NCBI GenBank assembly: GCA_949130485.1
Contig: OX422197.1
Coordinates: forward strand, 6,986,991 to 7,050,990
Source: Agelas oroides
Lineage: Eukaryota; Porifera; Demospongiae; Agelasida; Agelasidae
Length of the DNA: 64,000 bases
Direction: 5' to 3'
In this document: one piece after another, positions 38,772-51,130 of the stretch
How the letters are laid out: the number at the start of each line of letters is the position of its first letter
Numbering within the stretch: the stretch's first letter is position 1
Notes under the pieces: generated by a model
Told to the model about the DNA's origin: nothing
Databases searched by the model: none
The model's input: the letters and a program-made list of their open reading frames with translations, nothing else
Program-made: the position numbers and the translations under genes

Positions 38772-41700
38772 TCACGGCACTTTACTGCGATGCAGGGAAC
38801 GGAGATATTGGCCGGCCAGTAAAGCTTTGAGCGCCTTTTGCCCACAGAAATGATTTGTATTATTAAACTCTTCATGCCCATAGATTCTTGATAATATGTA
38901 CTTTGCATTAATGCAACCTTTGTACCGAGCTAGGATTAGTCGCGAATGCACGCGAGTTTCCTTTGACGACACTATACTGCGATGCAGGGAAAGGAGATAT
39001 TTGCAGGCCTGTACAGCTTTGTGCGCCTTTTGCACCGAGAAATGGCTTGTATTTTTAAACTCTTCATGCCCATAGGTTCTTGATAATATGCACTTTGCTT
39101 TAGTGCAACCTTTGTACTGAGCTAGGATTAGTCGCGAATGCACGCGAATTTCCATTGACGGCACTATAGTGCGATGCAGGGAAAGGAGATATTTGCAGGC
39201 CTGTACAGCTTTGTGCGCCTTTTGCACCGAGAAATGGTTTGTGTTTATAAACTCTTCATGCCCATAGCTTCTTGTAAATATGCACCTTGCAATTTTGCAA
39301 CCTTTGTACCGAGCTTGGATTAGTCGCGAATGCACACGAATTTCCTTTGACAGCACTATACTGCTATGCAGGGAACGGAGATGTTGGACTGTCTGTACAG
39401 CTTTCTGCGCCTTTTGCACCGAGAAAGGGTTTGCATTTTTAAACTCTTCTTGCCCATAGCTTCTTGATACTATGTAGCTTGCATTAGTGCAACCTTTGTA
39501 CCGAGCTAGGATTAGTCGCGAATGCACGCGAATTTCCATTTACGGCACTATACTGCGATGCAAGGAACGGAGATATTGGCCGGCCAGTACAGCTTTGTGC
39601 GCCTTTTGCACGGAGAAATGGTATGTATTTTTAAACTCTTCATGCCCATAGCTTCTTAATAATATACACATTGCATTAGTGCAACCTTTGTACCGAGCTA
39701 GGATTAGTCGCGAATGTACGCGAATTTCAATTGACGGCACTATACTGCGATGCAGGGAACGGAGATATTGGCCGGCCAGTACAGCTTTGTGCGCCTTTTG
39801 CACCGAGAAATGGTTTGTATTTTTAATCTCCTCATGCCCACAGCTTCTTGATAATATGCACCTTGCATTAGTGCAACCTTTGTACAGAGCTAGGATTAGT
39901 CGCGAATGCACGCGAATTTCCATTGACGGCACTATACTGCGATGCAAGGAACGGAGATATTTTACGGTCTGTACAGCTTTGTGCGCCTTTTGCACCGAGA
40001 AAGGGTTTGTATTTTTAAACTCTTCATGCCCATAGCTTCTTGATAATATGCACTTTGCATTAGTGCAATCTCTGTACCGAGCTGGGATTAGTCGCGAAAG
40101 TAAGCGAATTTCCATTCACGGCACTTTACTGCGATGCAGGGAACGGAGATATTGGCCAGCCAGTAAAGCTTTGAGCGCCTTTTGCACACAGAAATGATTT
40201 GTATTATTAAACTCTTCATGCCCATAGATTCTTGATAATATGTACTTTGCATTAATCCAACCTTTGTACCGAGCTAGGATTAGTCGCGAATGCACGCGAA
40301 TTTCCTTTGACGACACTATACTTCGATGCAGGGAAAGGAGATATTTGCAGGCCTGTACAGCTTTGGGCGCCTTTTGCACAGAGAAATAGTTTTATTTTTA
40401 AACTCTTCATGCCCATAGGTTCTTGATAATATGCACCTTGCATTAGTGCAACCTTTGTACCGAGCTAGGATTAGTTGCGAATGCACGCGAATTTACATTG
40501 ACGGCACTATACTGCGATGCAGGGAACGGAGATATTGGACGGTCTGTACAGATTGGTGCGCCTTTTGCACCGAGAAAGGGTTTGCATTTTTAAACTCTTC
40601 TTCCCCATAGCTTCTTGATACTATGTACCTTGCATTAGTGCAACCTTTGTACCGAGCTAGGATTAGACGCGAATGCACAAGAATTTCCATTGACGGCTCA
40701 AAACTGCGATGCAGTGAACGGAGATATTGGCCGGCCAGTACAGCTTTGTGCGCCTTTTGCACCGAGAAATGGTTTGTATTTATAAACTCTTCATGCCCAT
40801 AGCTTCTTGATAATATACACCTTGCATTAGTGCAACCTTTCTACCGAGCAAGGATTAGTCGCGAATGCACGCGAATTTCCATTGACGGCACTATACTGCG
40901 ATGCAGGGAAAGGAGATATTCGCCGAACAGTACAGCTTTGTGCGCCTTTTTTGCACCGAGAAATGGTTTGTATTTTTAAACTCTTCTTGCCCATACCTTC
41001 TTGATAATATGCACTTTGCATTAGTGCAACCTTTGTACCGAGGTAGGATTAGTCGCGAATGCACGCGAATTTCCATTGACGGCACTATACTGCGATGCAG
41101 GGAAAGGAGATATTTGCCGGCATGTACAGCTTTGTGCGACTTTTGCACCGAGAAATGGTTTGTATTTTTAAACTCTTCATGCCCATAGATTCTTGATAAT
41201 ATGCACATTGCAGTAGTGCAACCTTTGCACCGAGCTAGGATTAGTCGCGAATGCACGCGAATCTCCATTGACGCCACTATACTACGATGCAGGGAACGGA
41301 GATATTGGCCGGCCAGTACAGCTTTGTGCGCCTTTTGCATCGAGAAATGGTTTTTGTATTTTTAAACTCTTCTTGCCCATAGCTTCTTGATAATATGCAC
41401 TTTGCATTAGTGCAACCTTTGTACCGAGCTAGGATTAGTCGCGAATGCACGCGAATCTCCATTGACGCCACTATACTACGATGCAGGGAACGGAGATATT
41501 GGCCGGCCTGTACAGCTTTGTGCGCCTTTTGCACCGAGAAAGGGTTTGCATTTTTAAACTCTTCTTCCCCATAGCTTCTTGATAATATGCACCTTGCATT
41601 AGTGAAACCTTTGTACCGAGCTAGGATTAGTCGCGAATGCACGCGAATTTTCATTGACGGCACTATACTGCGATGCAGGGAACGGAGATATTGGACGGTC

Positions 41701-43573
41701 TGTACAGCTTTGAGCGCCTTTTGCACACAGAAATGATTTGTATTATTAAACTCTTCATTCCCATAGATTCTTGATAATATGTACTTTGCATTAATGCAAC
41801 CTTTGTACCGAGCTAGGATTAGTCGCGAATGCACGCGAATTTCCTTTGACGACACTATACTGCGATGCAGGGAAAGGAGATATTGGACGGTCTGTACAGC
41901 TTTGTGCGCCTTTTGCACCGAGAAAGGGTTTGCATTTTTAAACTCTTCTTGCCCATAGCTTCTTGATGCTATGTACCTTGCATTAGTGTAACCTTTGTAC
42001 CGAGCTAGGATTAGTCGCGAATGTACGCGAATTTCCATTGACGGAACTAAACTGCGATGCAGGGAACGGAGATATTGGCCGACCAGTACAGCTTTTTGCG
42101 CCTTTTGCACCGAGAAATGGTTTGTATTTTTAAACTCTTCATGCCCATAGCTTCTTGATAATATGCACCTTGCATTAGTGCAACCTTTGTACCGAGCAAG
42201 GATTAGTCGCGAATGTACGCGAATTTCCATTCACGTCACTATACTGCGAAGCAGGGACCGGAGATATTGGCCGGCCAGTACAGCTTTGTGCGCCTTTTGC
42301 ACCGATAAATGGTTTGTATTTTAAAACTCTTCAAGCCCATAGCTTCTTGATAATATGCACCTTGCATTTGTGCAACCTTTGTACAGAGCTAGGATTAGTC
42401 GCGAATGCACAAGAATTTCCATTGACGGCACTATACTGCGATGCAGGGAACGGAGATATTGGACGGTCTGTACAGCTTTGTGCGCCTTTTGCACCGAGAA
42501 AGGGTTTGTATTTTTAAACTCTTCATGCCCATAGCTTCTTGATAATATGCACTTTGCATTAGTGCAACCTCTGAACCGAGCTAGGATTAGTCGCAAATGT
42601 AAGCGAATTTCCATTCACGGCACTTTACTGCGATGCAGGGAACGGAGATATTGGCCGGCCAGTAAAGCTTTGAGCGCCTTTTGCACACAGAAATGATTTG
42701 TATTATTAAACTCTTCATGCCCATAGATTCTTGATAATATGTACTTTGCATTAATGCAACCTTTGTACCGAGCTAGGATTAGTCGCGAATGCACGCGAGT
42801 TTCCTTTGACGACACTATACTGCGATGCAGGGAAAGGAGATATTTGCAGGCCTGTACAGCTTTGTGCGCCTTTTGCACAGAGAAATAGTTTTATTTTTAA
42901 ACTCTTCATGCCCATAGGTTCTTGATAATTTGCACCTTGCATTAGTGCAACCTTTGTACCGAGCTAGGATTAGTCGCGAATGCACACGAATTTCCATTGA
43001 CGGCATTATACTGCGATGCAGGGAACGAAGATATTGGACGGTCTGTACAGATTGGTGCGCCTTTTGCACCGAGAAATGGTTTGCATTTTTAAACTCTTCT
43101 TGCCCATAGCTTCTTGATACTATGTACCTTGCATTAGTGCAACCTTTGTACCGAGCTAGGATTAGACGCGAATGCACAAGAATTTCCATTGACGGCACAA
43201 AACTGCGATGCAGGGAACGGAGATATTGGCCGGCCAGTACAGCTTTGTGCGCCTTTTGCACCGAGAAATGGTTTGTATTTTTAAACTCTTCATGCCCATA
43301 GCTTCTTGATAATATGCACCTTGCATTTGTGCAACCTTTGTACCGAGCTAGGATTAGTCGCGAATGCACGCGAATTTCCATTGACGGCACTATACTGCGA
43401 TGCAGGGAACGGAGATATTGGACGGTCTGTACAGCTTTGTGCGCCTTTTGCACCGAGAAAGGGTTTGTATTTTTAAACTCTTCATGCCCATAGCTTCTTG
43501 ATAATATGCACTTTGCATTAGTGCAACCTCTGTACCGAGCTAGGATTAGTCGCAAATGTAAGCGAATTTCCAT
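38772..43573 (-). repeat. Large higher-order repeat, copy 3 (about 4.8 kb, 25 units)
   Basis: Collinear with copy 2 at a 4418-bp offset and with copy 1 at a 9796-bp offset over the first 2.2 kb. It keeps the unit that copy 2 lost. It is missing one unit of copy 1 near 41600, where the GCTCGCGAGTTTCC unit is skipped. Its distal part (42815-43573) matches 33595-34353 of copy 1 at a 9220-bp offset. The three copies therefore show deletion and exchange of whole units after duplication. Confidence 0.88.
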
Positions 43574-46500
43574 TCACGGCACTTTACTGCGATGCAGGAA
43601 ACGGAGATATTGGCCAGCCAGTAAAGCTTTGAGCGCCTTTTGCACACAGAAATGATTTGTATTATTAAACTCTTCATGCCCATAGATTCTTGATAATATG
43701 TACTTTGCATTAATGCAACCTTTGTACCGAGCTAGGATTAGTCGCGAATGCCCGCGAATTTCCTTTGACGACACTATACTGCGATGCAGGGAAAGGAGAT
43801 ATTTGCAGGCCTGTACAGCTTTGTGCGCCTTTTGCACGGAGAAATAGTTTTATTTGTAAACTGTTCATGCCCATAGCTTCTTGATAATATGCACCTTGCA
43901 TTAGTGCAACCTTTGTACCGAGCTAGGATTAGTCGCGAATGCACACGAATTTCCATTGACGGCACTATACTGCGATGCAGGGAACGGAGATATTGGACGG
44001 TCTGTACAGCTTGGTGCGCCTTTTGCACCGAGAAAAGGTTTGCATTTTTAAACTCTTCTTGCCCATAGCTTCTTGATACTATGTACCTTGCATTAGTGCA
44101 ACCTTTGTACCGAGCTAGGATTAGACGCGAATGCACAAGAATTTCCATTGACGGCACAAAACTGCGATGCAGGGAACGGAGATATTGGCCGGCCAGTACA
44201 GCTTTGTGCGCCTTTTGCACCGAGAAATGGTTTGTATTTTTAAACTCTTCATACCCATAGCTTCTTGATAATATACACCTTGCATTAGTGCAACCTTTGT
44301 ACCGAGCTAGGATAAGTCGCGAATGTACGCGAATTTCCATTGACGGCACTATACTGCGATGCAGGGAAAGGAAATATTCGCCGACCAGTACAGCTTTGTG
44401 CGCCTTTTTTTGCACCGAGAAATGGTTTGTATTTTTAAACTCTTCTTGCCCATACCTTCTTGATAATATGCACTTTGCATTAGTGCAATCTTTGTACCGA
44501 GGTAGGATTAGTCGCGAATGCACGCGAATTTCCTTTGACGGCACTATACTGCGATGCAGGGAAAGGAGATATTTGCCGGCATGTACAGCTTTGTGCGACT
44601 TTTGCACCGAGAAATGGTTTGTATTTTTAAACTCTTCTTACCCATAGCTTCTTGATACTATATACCTTGCATTAGTACAACCATTGTACCGAGCTAGGAT
44701 TAGTCGCGAATGCACGCGAATTTCCATTGACGGCACTATACTGCGATGCAGGGAACGGGGATATTGGCCGGCCTGTACTGCTTAGTGCGCCTTTTGCACC
44801 GAGAAAGGGTTCGCATTTATAAACTCTTCTTGCTCATAGCTTCTTGATACTATGTACCATGCATTAGTGCAACCTTTATACCGAGCTAGGCTTAGTCGCG
44901 AATGTATTCGAATTGCCATTGACGGCACTATGCTGCGATGCAAGGAACGGAGATATTGGACTGTCTGTACAGCTTTGTGCGCCTTTTGCACCGAGAAAGG
45001 GTTTGCATTTTTAAACACTTCTTGCCCATAGCTTCTTGATACTATGTACCTTGCATTAGTGCAACCTTTGTACCGAGTTAGGCTTAGTCGCGAATGTACG
45101 CGAATTTCCATTGACGTCACTATACTGTTATGCAGGGAACGGAGATATTGGCCGGCCTGTTCAGCTGCGTGCACCTTTTTCACCGAGAAATGGTTTGCAT
45201 TTTTAAACTCTTCATGCCCATAGCTTCTTGATAATATGCACTTTGCATTAGTGCAACCTTTGTACCGAGCTAGGATTAGTCGCGAATGCACGCGAATTTC
45301 CATTGACGGCACTATACTGCGATGCAGAGAAAGGAGATATTGGCCGGCCTGTACAGCTTTGTGCGCCTTTTGCACCGATAAAGGGTTCGCATTTTTAAAC
45401 TCTTCTTGCCCATAGCTTCTTGATACTATGTACCATGCATTAATGCAACCTTTATACCGAGCTCGGCTTAGTCGCGAATGTATTCGAATTTCCATTGACG
45501 GCACTATGCTGCGATGCAAGGAACGGAGATATTGGCCGGCCTGTACAGCTTTGTGCGCCTTTTACACCGGGAAACGGTTTGTATTTTTAAACTCTTCTTG
45601 CCCATAGCTTCTTGATAATATGCACTTTGCTTTAGTGCAACCTTTGTACCGAGCTAGGATTAGTCGCGAATGCACGCGAATTTCCATTGACGGCACTATA
45701 CTGCGATGCAGAGAAAGGAGATATTGGCCGGCCTGTACAGCTTTGTGTGCCTTTTGCACCGAGAAAGGGTTCGCATTTTTAAACTCTTCTTGCCCATAGC
45801 TTCTTGATACTATGTACCATGCATTAATGCAACCTTTATACCGAGCTCGGCTTAGTCGCGAATGTATTCGAATTTCCATTGACGGCACTATGCTGCGATG
45901 CAAGGAACGGAGATATTGGCCGGCCTGTACAGCTTTGTGCGCCTTTTACACCGGGAAACGGTTTGTATTTTTAAACTCTTCTTGCCCATAGCTTCTTGAT
46001 AATATGCACTTTGCTTTAGTGCAACCTTTGTACCGAGCTAGGATTAGACGCGAATGCACGCGAATTTCCATTGACGCATTATACTGCGATGCAGGGAACG
46101 GAGATATTGGACGGTCTGTACAGCTTTGTGCGCCATTTGCACCGAGAAATGGTTTGTATTTTTAAACTCTTCATGCCCATAGCTTTTTGATAATATGCAC
46201 CTTGCATTAGTGCAACCTTTGTACCGAGCTAGGATTAGACGCGAATGCACAAGAATTTCCATTGACGGCACAAAACTGCGATGCAGGGAACGGAGATATT
46301 GGCCGGCCAGTACAGCTTTGTGCGCCTTTTGCACCGAGAAATGGTTTGTATTTTTAAACTCTTCATGCCCATAGCTTCTTGATAATATGCACCTTGCATT
46401 TGTGCAACCTTTGTACCGAGCTAGGATTAGTCGCGAATGCACGCGAGTTTCCTTTGACGACACTATACTGCGATGCAGGGAAAGGAGATATTTGCAGGCC

Positions 46501-49169
46501 TGTACAGCTTTGTGCGCCTTTTGCACAGAGAAATAGTTTTATTTTTAAACTCTTCATGCCCATAGGTTCTTGATAATATGCACCTTGCATTAGTGCAACC
46601 TTTGTACCGAGCTAGGATTAGTCGCGAATGCACACGAATTTCCATTGACGGCACTATACTGCGATGCAGGGAACGAAGATATTTGCAGGCCTGTACAGCT
46701 TTGTGCGCCTTTTGCACCGAGAAATGGTTTGTATTTTTAAACTCTTCATACCCATAACTTCTTGATAATATACACCTTGCATTAGTGCAACCTTTGTACC
46801 GAGCTAGGATAAGTCGCGAATGTACGCGAATTTCCATTGACGGCACTATACTGCGATGCAGGGAAAGGAAATATTCGCCGACCAGTACAGCTTTGTGCGC
46901 CTTTTTTTGCACCGAGAAATGGTTTGTATTTTTAAACTCTTCTTGCCCATACCTTCTTGATAATATGCACTTTGCATTAGTGCAACCTTTGTACCGAGGT
47001 AGGAATAGTCGCGAATGCACGCGAATTTCCTTTGACGGCACTATACTGCGATGCAGGGAAAGGAGATATTTGCCGGCATGTACAGCTTTGTGCGACTTTT
47101 GCACCGAGAAATGGTTTGTATTTTTAAACTCTTCTTACCCATAGCTTCTTGATACTATATACCTTGCATTAGTGCAACCCTTGTACCGAGCTAGGATTAG
47201 TCGCGAATGCACGCGAATTTCCATTGACGGCACTATACTGCGATGCAGGGAACGGGGATATTGGCCGGCCTGTACTGCTTAGTGCGCCTTTTGCACCGAG
47301 AAAGGGTTCGCATTTTTAAACTCTTCTTGCTCATAGCTTCTTGATACTATATACCTTGCATTAGTGCAACCATTGTACCGAGCTAGGCTTAGTCGCGAAT
47401 GTACGCGAATTTCCATCGACGGCACAATACTGCGATGCAGGGAACGGAGATATTGGCCAGCCAGTAAAGCTTTGTGCGCCATTTGCACCGAGAAATGGTT
47501 TGTTTTTGTAAACTCTTCATGCCCATAGCTTCTTGATAATATGCACCTTGCAATAGTGTAACCTTTGTACCGAGCTAGGATTAGTCGCGAATGCACGCGA
47601 ATTTCCTTTGACGACACTATACTGCGATGCAGGGAACGGAGATATTGGACTGTCTGTACAGATTTGTGCGCCTTTTGCACCGAGAAAGGGTTTGCATTTT
47701 TAAACTCTTCTTGCCCATAGCTTCTTGATACTATGTACCTTGCATTAGTGCAACCTTTGTACCGAGTTAGGCTTAGTCTCGAATGTACGCGAATTTCCAT
47801 TGACGGCACTATACTGTTATGCAGGGAACGGAGATATTGGCCGGCCTGTTCAGCTGCGTGCACCTTTTTCACCGAGAAAAGGTTTGCATTTTTAAACTCT
47901 TCATGCCCATAGCTTCTTGATAATATGCACTTTGCATTAGTGCAACCTTTGTACCGAGCTAGGATTAGTCGTGAATGCACGCGAATTTCCATTGACGGCA
48001 CTATACTGCGATGCAGAGAAAGGAGATATTGGCCGGCCTGTACAGCTTTGTGCGCCTTTTGCACCGATAAAGGGTTCGCATTTTTAAACTCTTCTTGCCC
48101 ATAGCTTCTTGATACTATGTACCATGCATTAATGCAACCTTTATACCGAGCTCGGCTTAGTCGCGAATGTATTCGAATTTCCATTGACGGCACTATGCTG
48201 CGATGCAAGGAACGGAGATATTGGCCGGCCTGTACAGCTTTGTGCGCCTTTTACACCGGGAAACGGTTTGTATTTTTAAACTCTTCTTGCCCATAGCTTC
48301 TTGATAATATGCACTTTGCTTTAGTGCAACCTTTGTACCGAGCTAGGATTAGTCGCGAATGCACGCGAATTTCCATTGACGGCACTATACTGCGATGCTG
48401 GGAACGGAGATATTCGACGGTCTGTACAGCTTTGTGCGCCATTTGCACCGAGAAATGGTTTGTATTTTTAAACTCTTCATGCCCATAGCTTCTTGATAAT
48501 ATGCACCTTGCATAAGTGTAACCTTTGTACCGAGCTAGGATTAGTTGCGAATGCACGCGAATTTCCTTTGACGACACTATACTGCGATGCAGGGAACGGA
48601 GATATTGGACTGTCTGTACAGCTTTGTGCGCCTTTTGCACCGAGAAAGGGTTTGCGTTTTTAAACTCTTCTTGCCCATAGCTTCTTGATACTATGTACCT
48701 TGCATTAGTGCAACCTTTGTACCGAGTTAGGCTTAGTCGCGAATGTACGCAAATTTCCATTGACGGCACTATACTGTTATGCAGGGAACGGAGATATTGG
48801 CCGGCCTGTTCAGCTGCGTGCACCTTTTTCACCGAGAAACGGTTTGCATTTTTAAACTCTTCATGCCCATAGCTTCTTGATAATATGCACTTTGCATTAG
48901 TGCAACCTTTGTACCGAGCTAGGATTAGTCGCGAATGCACGCGAATTTCCATTGACGGAACTATACTGCGATGCAGAGAAAGGAGATATTGGCCGGCCTG
49001 TACAGCTTTGTGCGCCTTTTGCACCGAGAAAGGGTTCGCATTTTTAAACTCTTCTTGCCCATAGCTTCTTGATACTATGTACCATGCATTAATGCAACCT
49101 TTATACCGAGCTCGGCTTAGTCGCGAATGTATTCGAATTTCCATTGACGGCACAATACTGCTATTCAGG
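43574..49169 (-). repeat. Satellite blocks repeating at 13-15 units
   Basis: The segment around 44200-45560 recurs around 46700-48250. A unit with three extra T (CGCCTTTTTTTGCACC) lies at about 44402 and again at about 46900, 2497 bp apart (13 units plus 1 bp). Downstream markers are offset by 2689 bp (14 units plus 1 bp), so one unit was gained. The distinctive CTATACTGTTATGCAGGG / CTGTTCAGCTGCGTGCACC and GAATGTATTCGAATT / GCTCGGCTTAGTC units recur here and up to 56080. A 1-bp deletion near 46075 breaks the frame. Confidence 0.78.
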
Positions 49170-50321
49170 GAACGGAGATACTGGCCAACCAATAAACCTT
49201 TGTGCGCCATTTGCACCGAGAAATGGTTTGTATTTTTAAACTCTTCATGCCCATAGCTTCTTGATAATATGCACCTTGCATAAGTGCAACCTTTGTACCG
49301 AGCTAGGATTAGTCGCGAATGCACGCGAATTTCCTTTGACGACACTATACTGCGATGCAAGGAACGGAGATATTGGACGGTCTGTACAGCTTTGTGCGCC
49401 TTTTGCACCGATAAAGGGATTGCATTTTTAAGCTCTTCATGCCCATAGCTTTTTGATAATATGCACTTTGCATTAGTGCAAACTTTGTACCTAGCTAGGA
49501 TTAGTCGCGAATGCACGCGAATTTCCATTGACGGCACTATACTGCGATGCAGAGAAAGGAGATATTGGCTGGCCTGTACAGCTTTGTGCGCCTTTTGCAC
49601 CGAGAAAGGGTTCGCATTTTTAAACTCTTCTTGCCCATAGCTTCTTGATACTATGTAGCATGCATTAGTGCAACCATTGTACCGAGCTAGGCTTAGTCGC
49701 GAATGTACGCGAATTTCCATCGACGGCACAATACTGCGATGCAGGGAACGGAGATATTGGCCAGCCAGTAAAGCTTTGTGCGCCATTTGCACCGAGAAAT
49801 GGTTTGTATTTTTAAACTCTTCATGCCCATAGCTTCTTGATAATATGCACCTTGCATAAGTGCAACCTTTGTACCGAGCTAGGATTAGTCGCGAATGCAC
49901 GCGAATTTCCTTTGACGACACTATACTGCGATGCAAGGAACGGAGATATTGGACGGTCTGTACAGCTTTGTGCGCCTTTTGCACCGATAAAGGGATTGCA
50001 TTTTTAAGCTCTTCATGCCCATAGCTTTTTGATAATATGCACTTTGCATTAGTGCAAACTTTGTACCGAGCTAGGATTAGTCGCGAATGCACGCGAATTT
50101 CCATTGACGGCACTATACTGCGATGCAGAGAAAGGAGATATTGGCTGGCCTGTACAGCTTTGTGCGCCTTTTGCACCGAGAAAGGGTTCGCATTTTTAAA
50201 CTCTTCTTGCCCATAGCTTCTTGATACTATGTACCATGCATTAGTGCAACCATTGTACCGAGCTAGGCTTAGTCGCGAATGTACGCGAATTTCCATCGAC
50301 GGCACAATACTGCGATGCAGG
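49170..50321 (-). repeat. Trimeric higher-order repeat (576 bp), two copies
   Basis: The markers CATCGACGGCACAATACTGCG with CCAGCCAGTAAAGC, then CTTGCATAAGTGC, then GATAAAGGGATTGCATTTTTAAGC with AGCTTTTTGATAATATG repeat at 576 bp (for example 49681 and 50257). Both copies lie inside the longest uninterrupted satellite reading frame, 48251-51088 on the minus strand (945 codons, nearly 15 units). That frame has no initiation context or domain that would make it a convincing gene. Confidence 0.82.
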
Positions 50322-51130
50322 GAACGGAGATATTGGCCAGCCAGTAAAGCTTTGTGCGCCATTTGCACCGAGAAATGGTTTGTATTTTTAAACTCTTCAT
50401 GCCCATACCTTCTTGATAATATGCACCTTGCATAAGTGCAACCTTTGTACCGAGCTAGGATTAGTCGCGAATGAACGCGAATTTCCTTTGACGACACTAT
50501 ACTGCGATGCAGGGAACGGAGATATTGGACTGTCTGTACAGATTTGTGCGCCTTTTGCACCGAGAAAGGGTTTGCATTTTTAAACTCTTCTTGCCCATAG
50601 CTTCTTGATACTATGTACCTTGCATTAGTGCAACCTTTGTACCGAGTTAGGCTTAGTCGCGAATGTACGCGAATTTCCATTGACGGCACTATACTGTTAT
50701 GCAGGGAACGGAGATATTGGCCGGCCTGTTCAGCTGCGTGCACCTTTTTCACCGAGAAAAGGTTTGCATTTTTAAACTCTTCATGCCCATAGCTTCTTGA
50801 TAATATGCACTTTGCATTAGTGCAACCTTTGTACCGAGCTAGGATTAGTCGTGAATGCACGCGAATTTCCATTGACGGCACTATACTGCGATGCAGAGAA
50901 AGGAGATATTGGCCGGCCTGTACAGCTTTGTGCGCCTTTTGCACCGAGAAAGGGTTCGCATTTTTAAACTCTTCTTGCCCATAGCTTCTTGATACTATGT
51001 ACCATGCATTAATGCAACCTTTATACCGAGCTCGGCTTAGTCGCGAATGTATTCGAATTTCCATTGACGGCACTATGCTGCGATGCAAGGAGCGGAGATA
51101 TTGGCCGGCCTGTACAGCTTTGTGCGCCTT

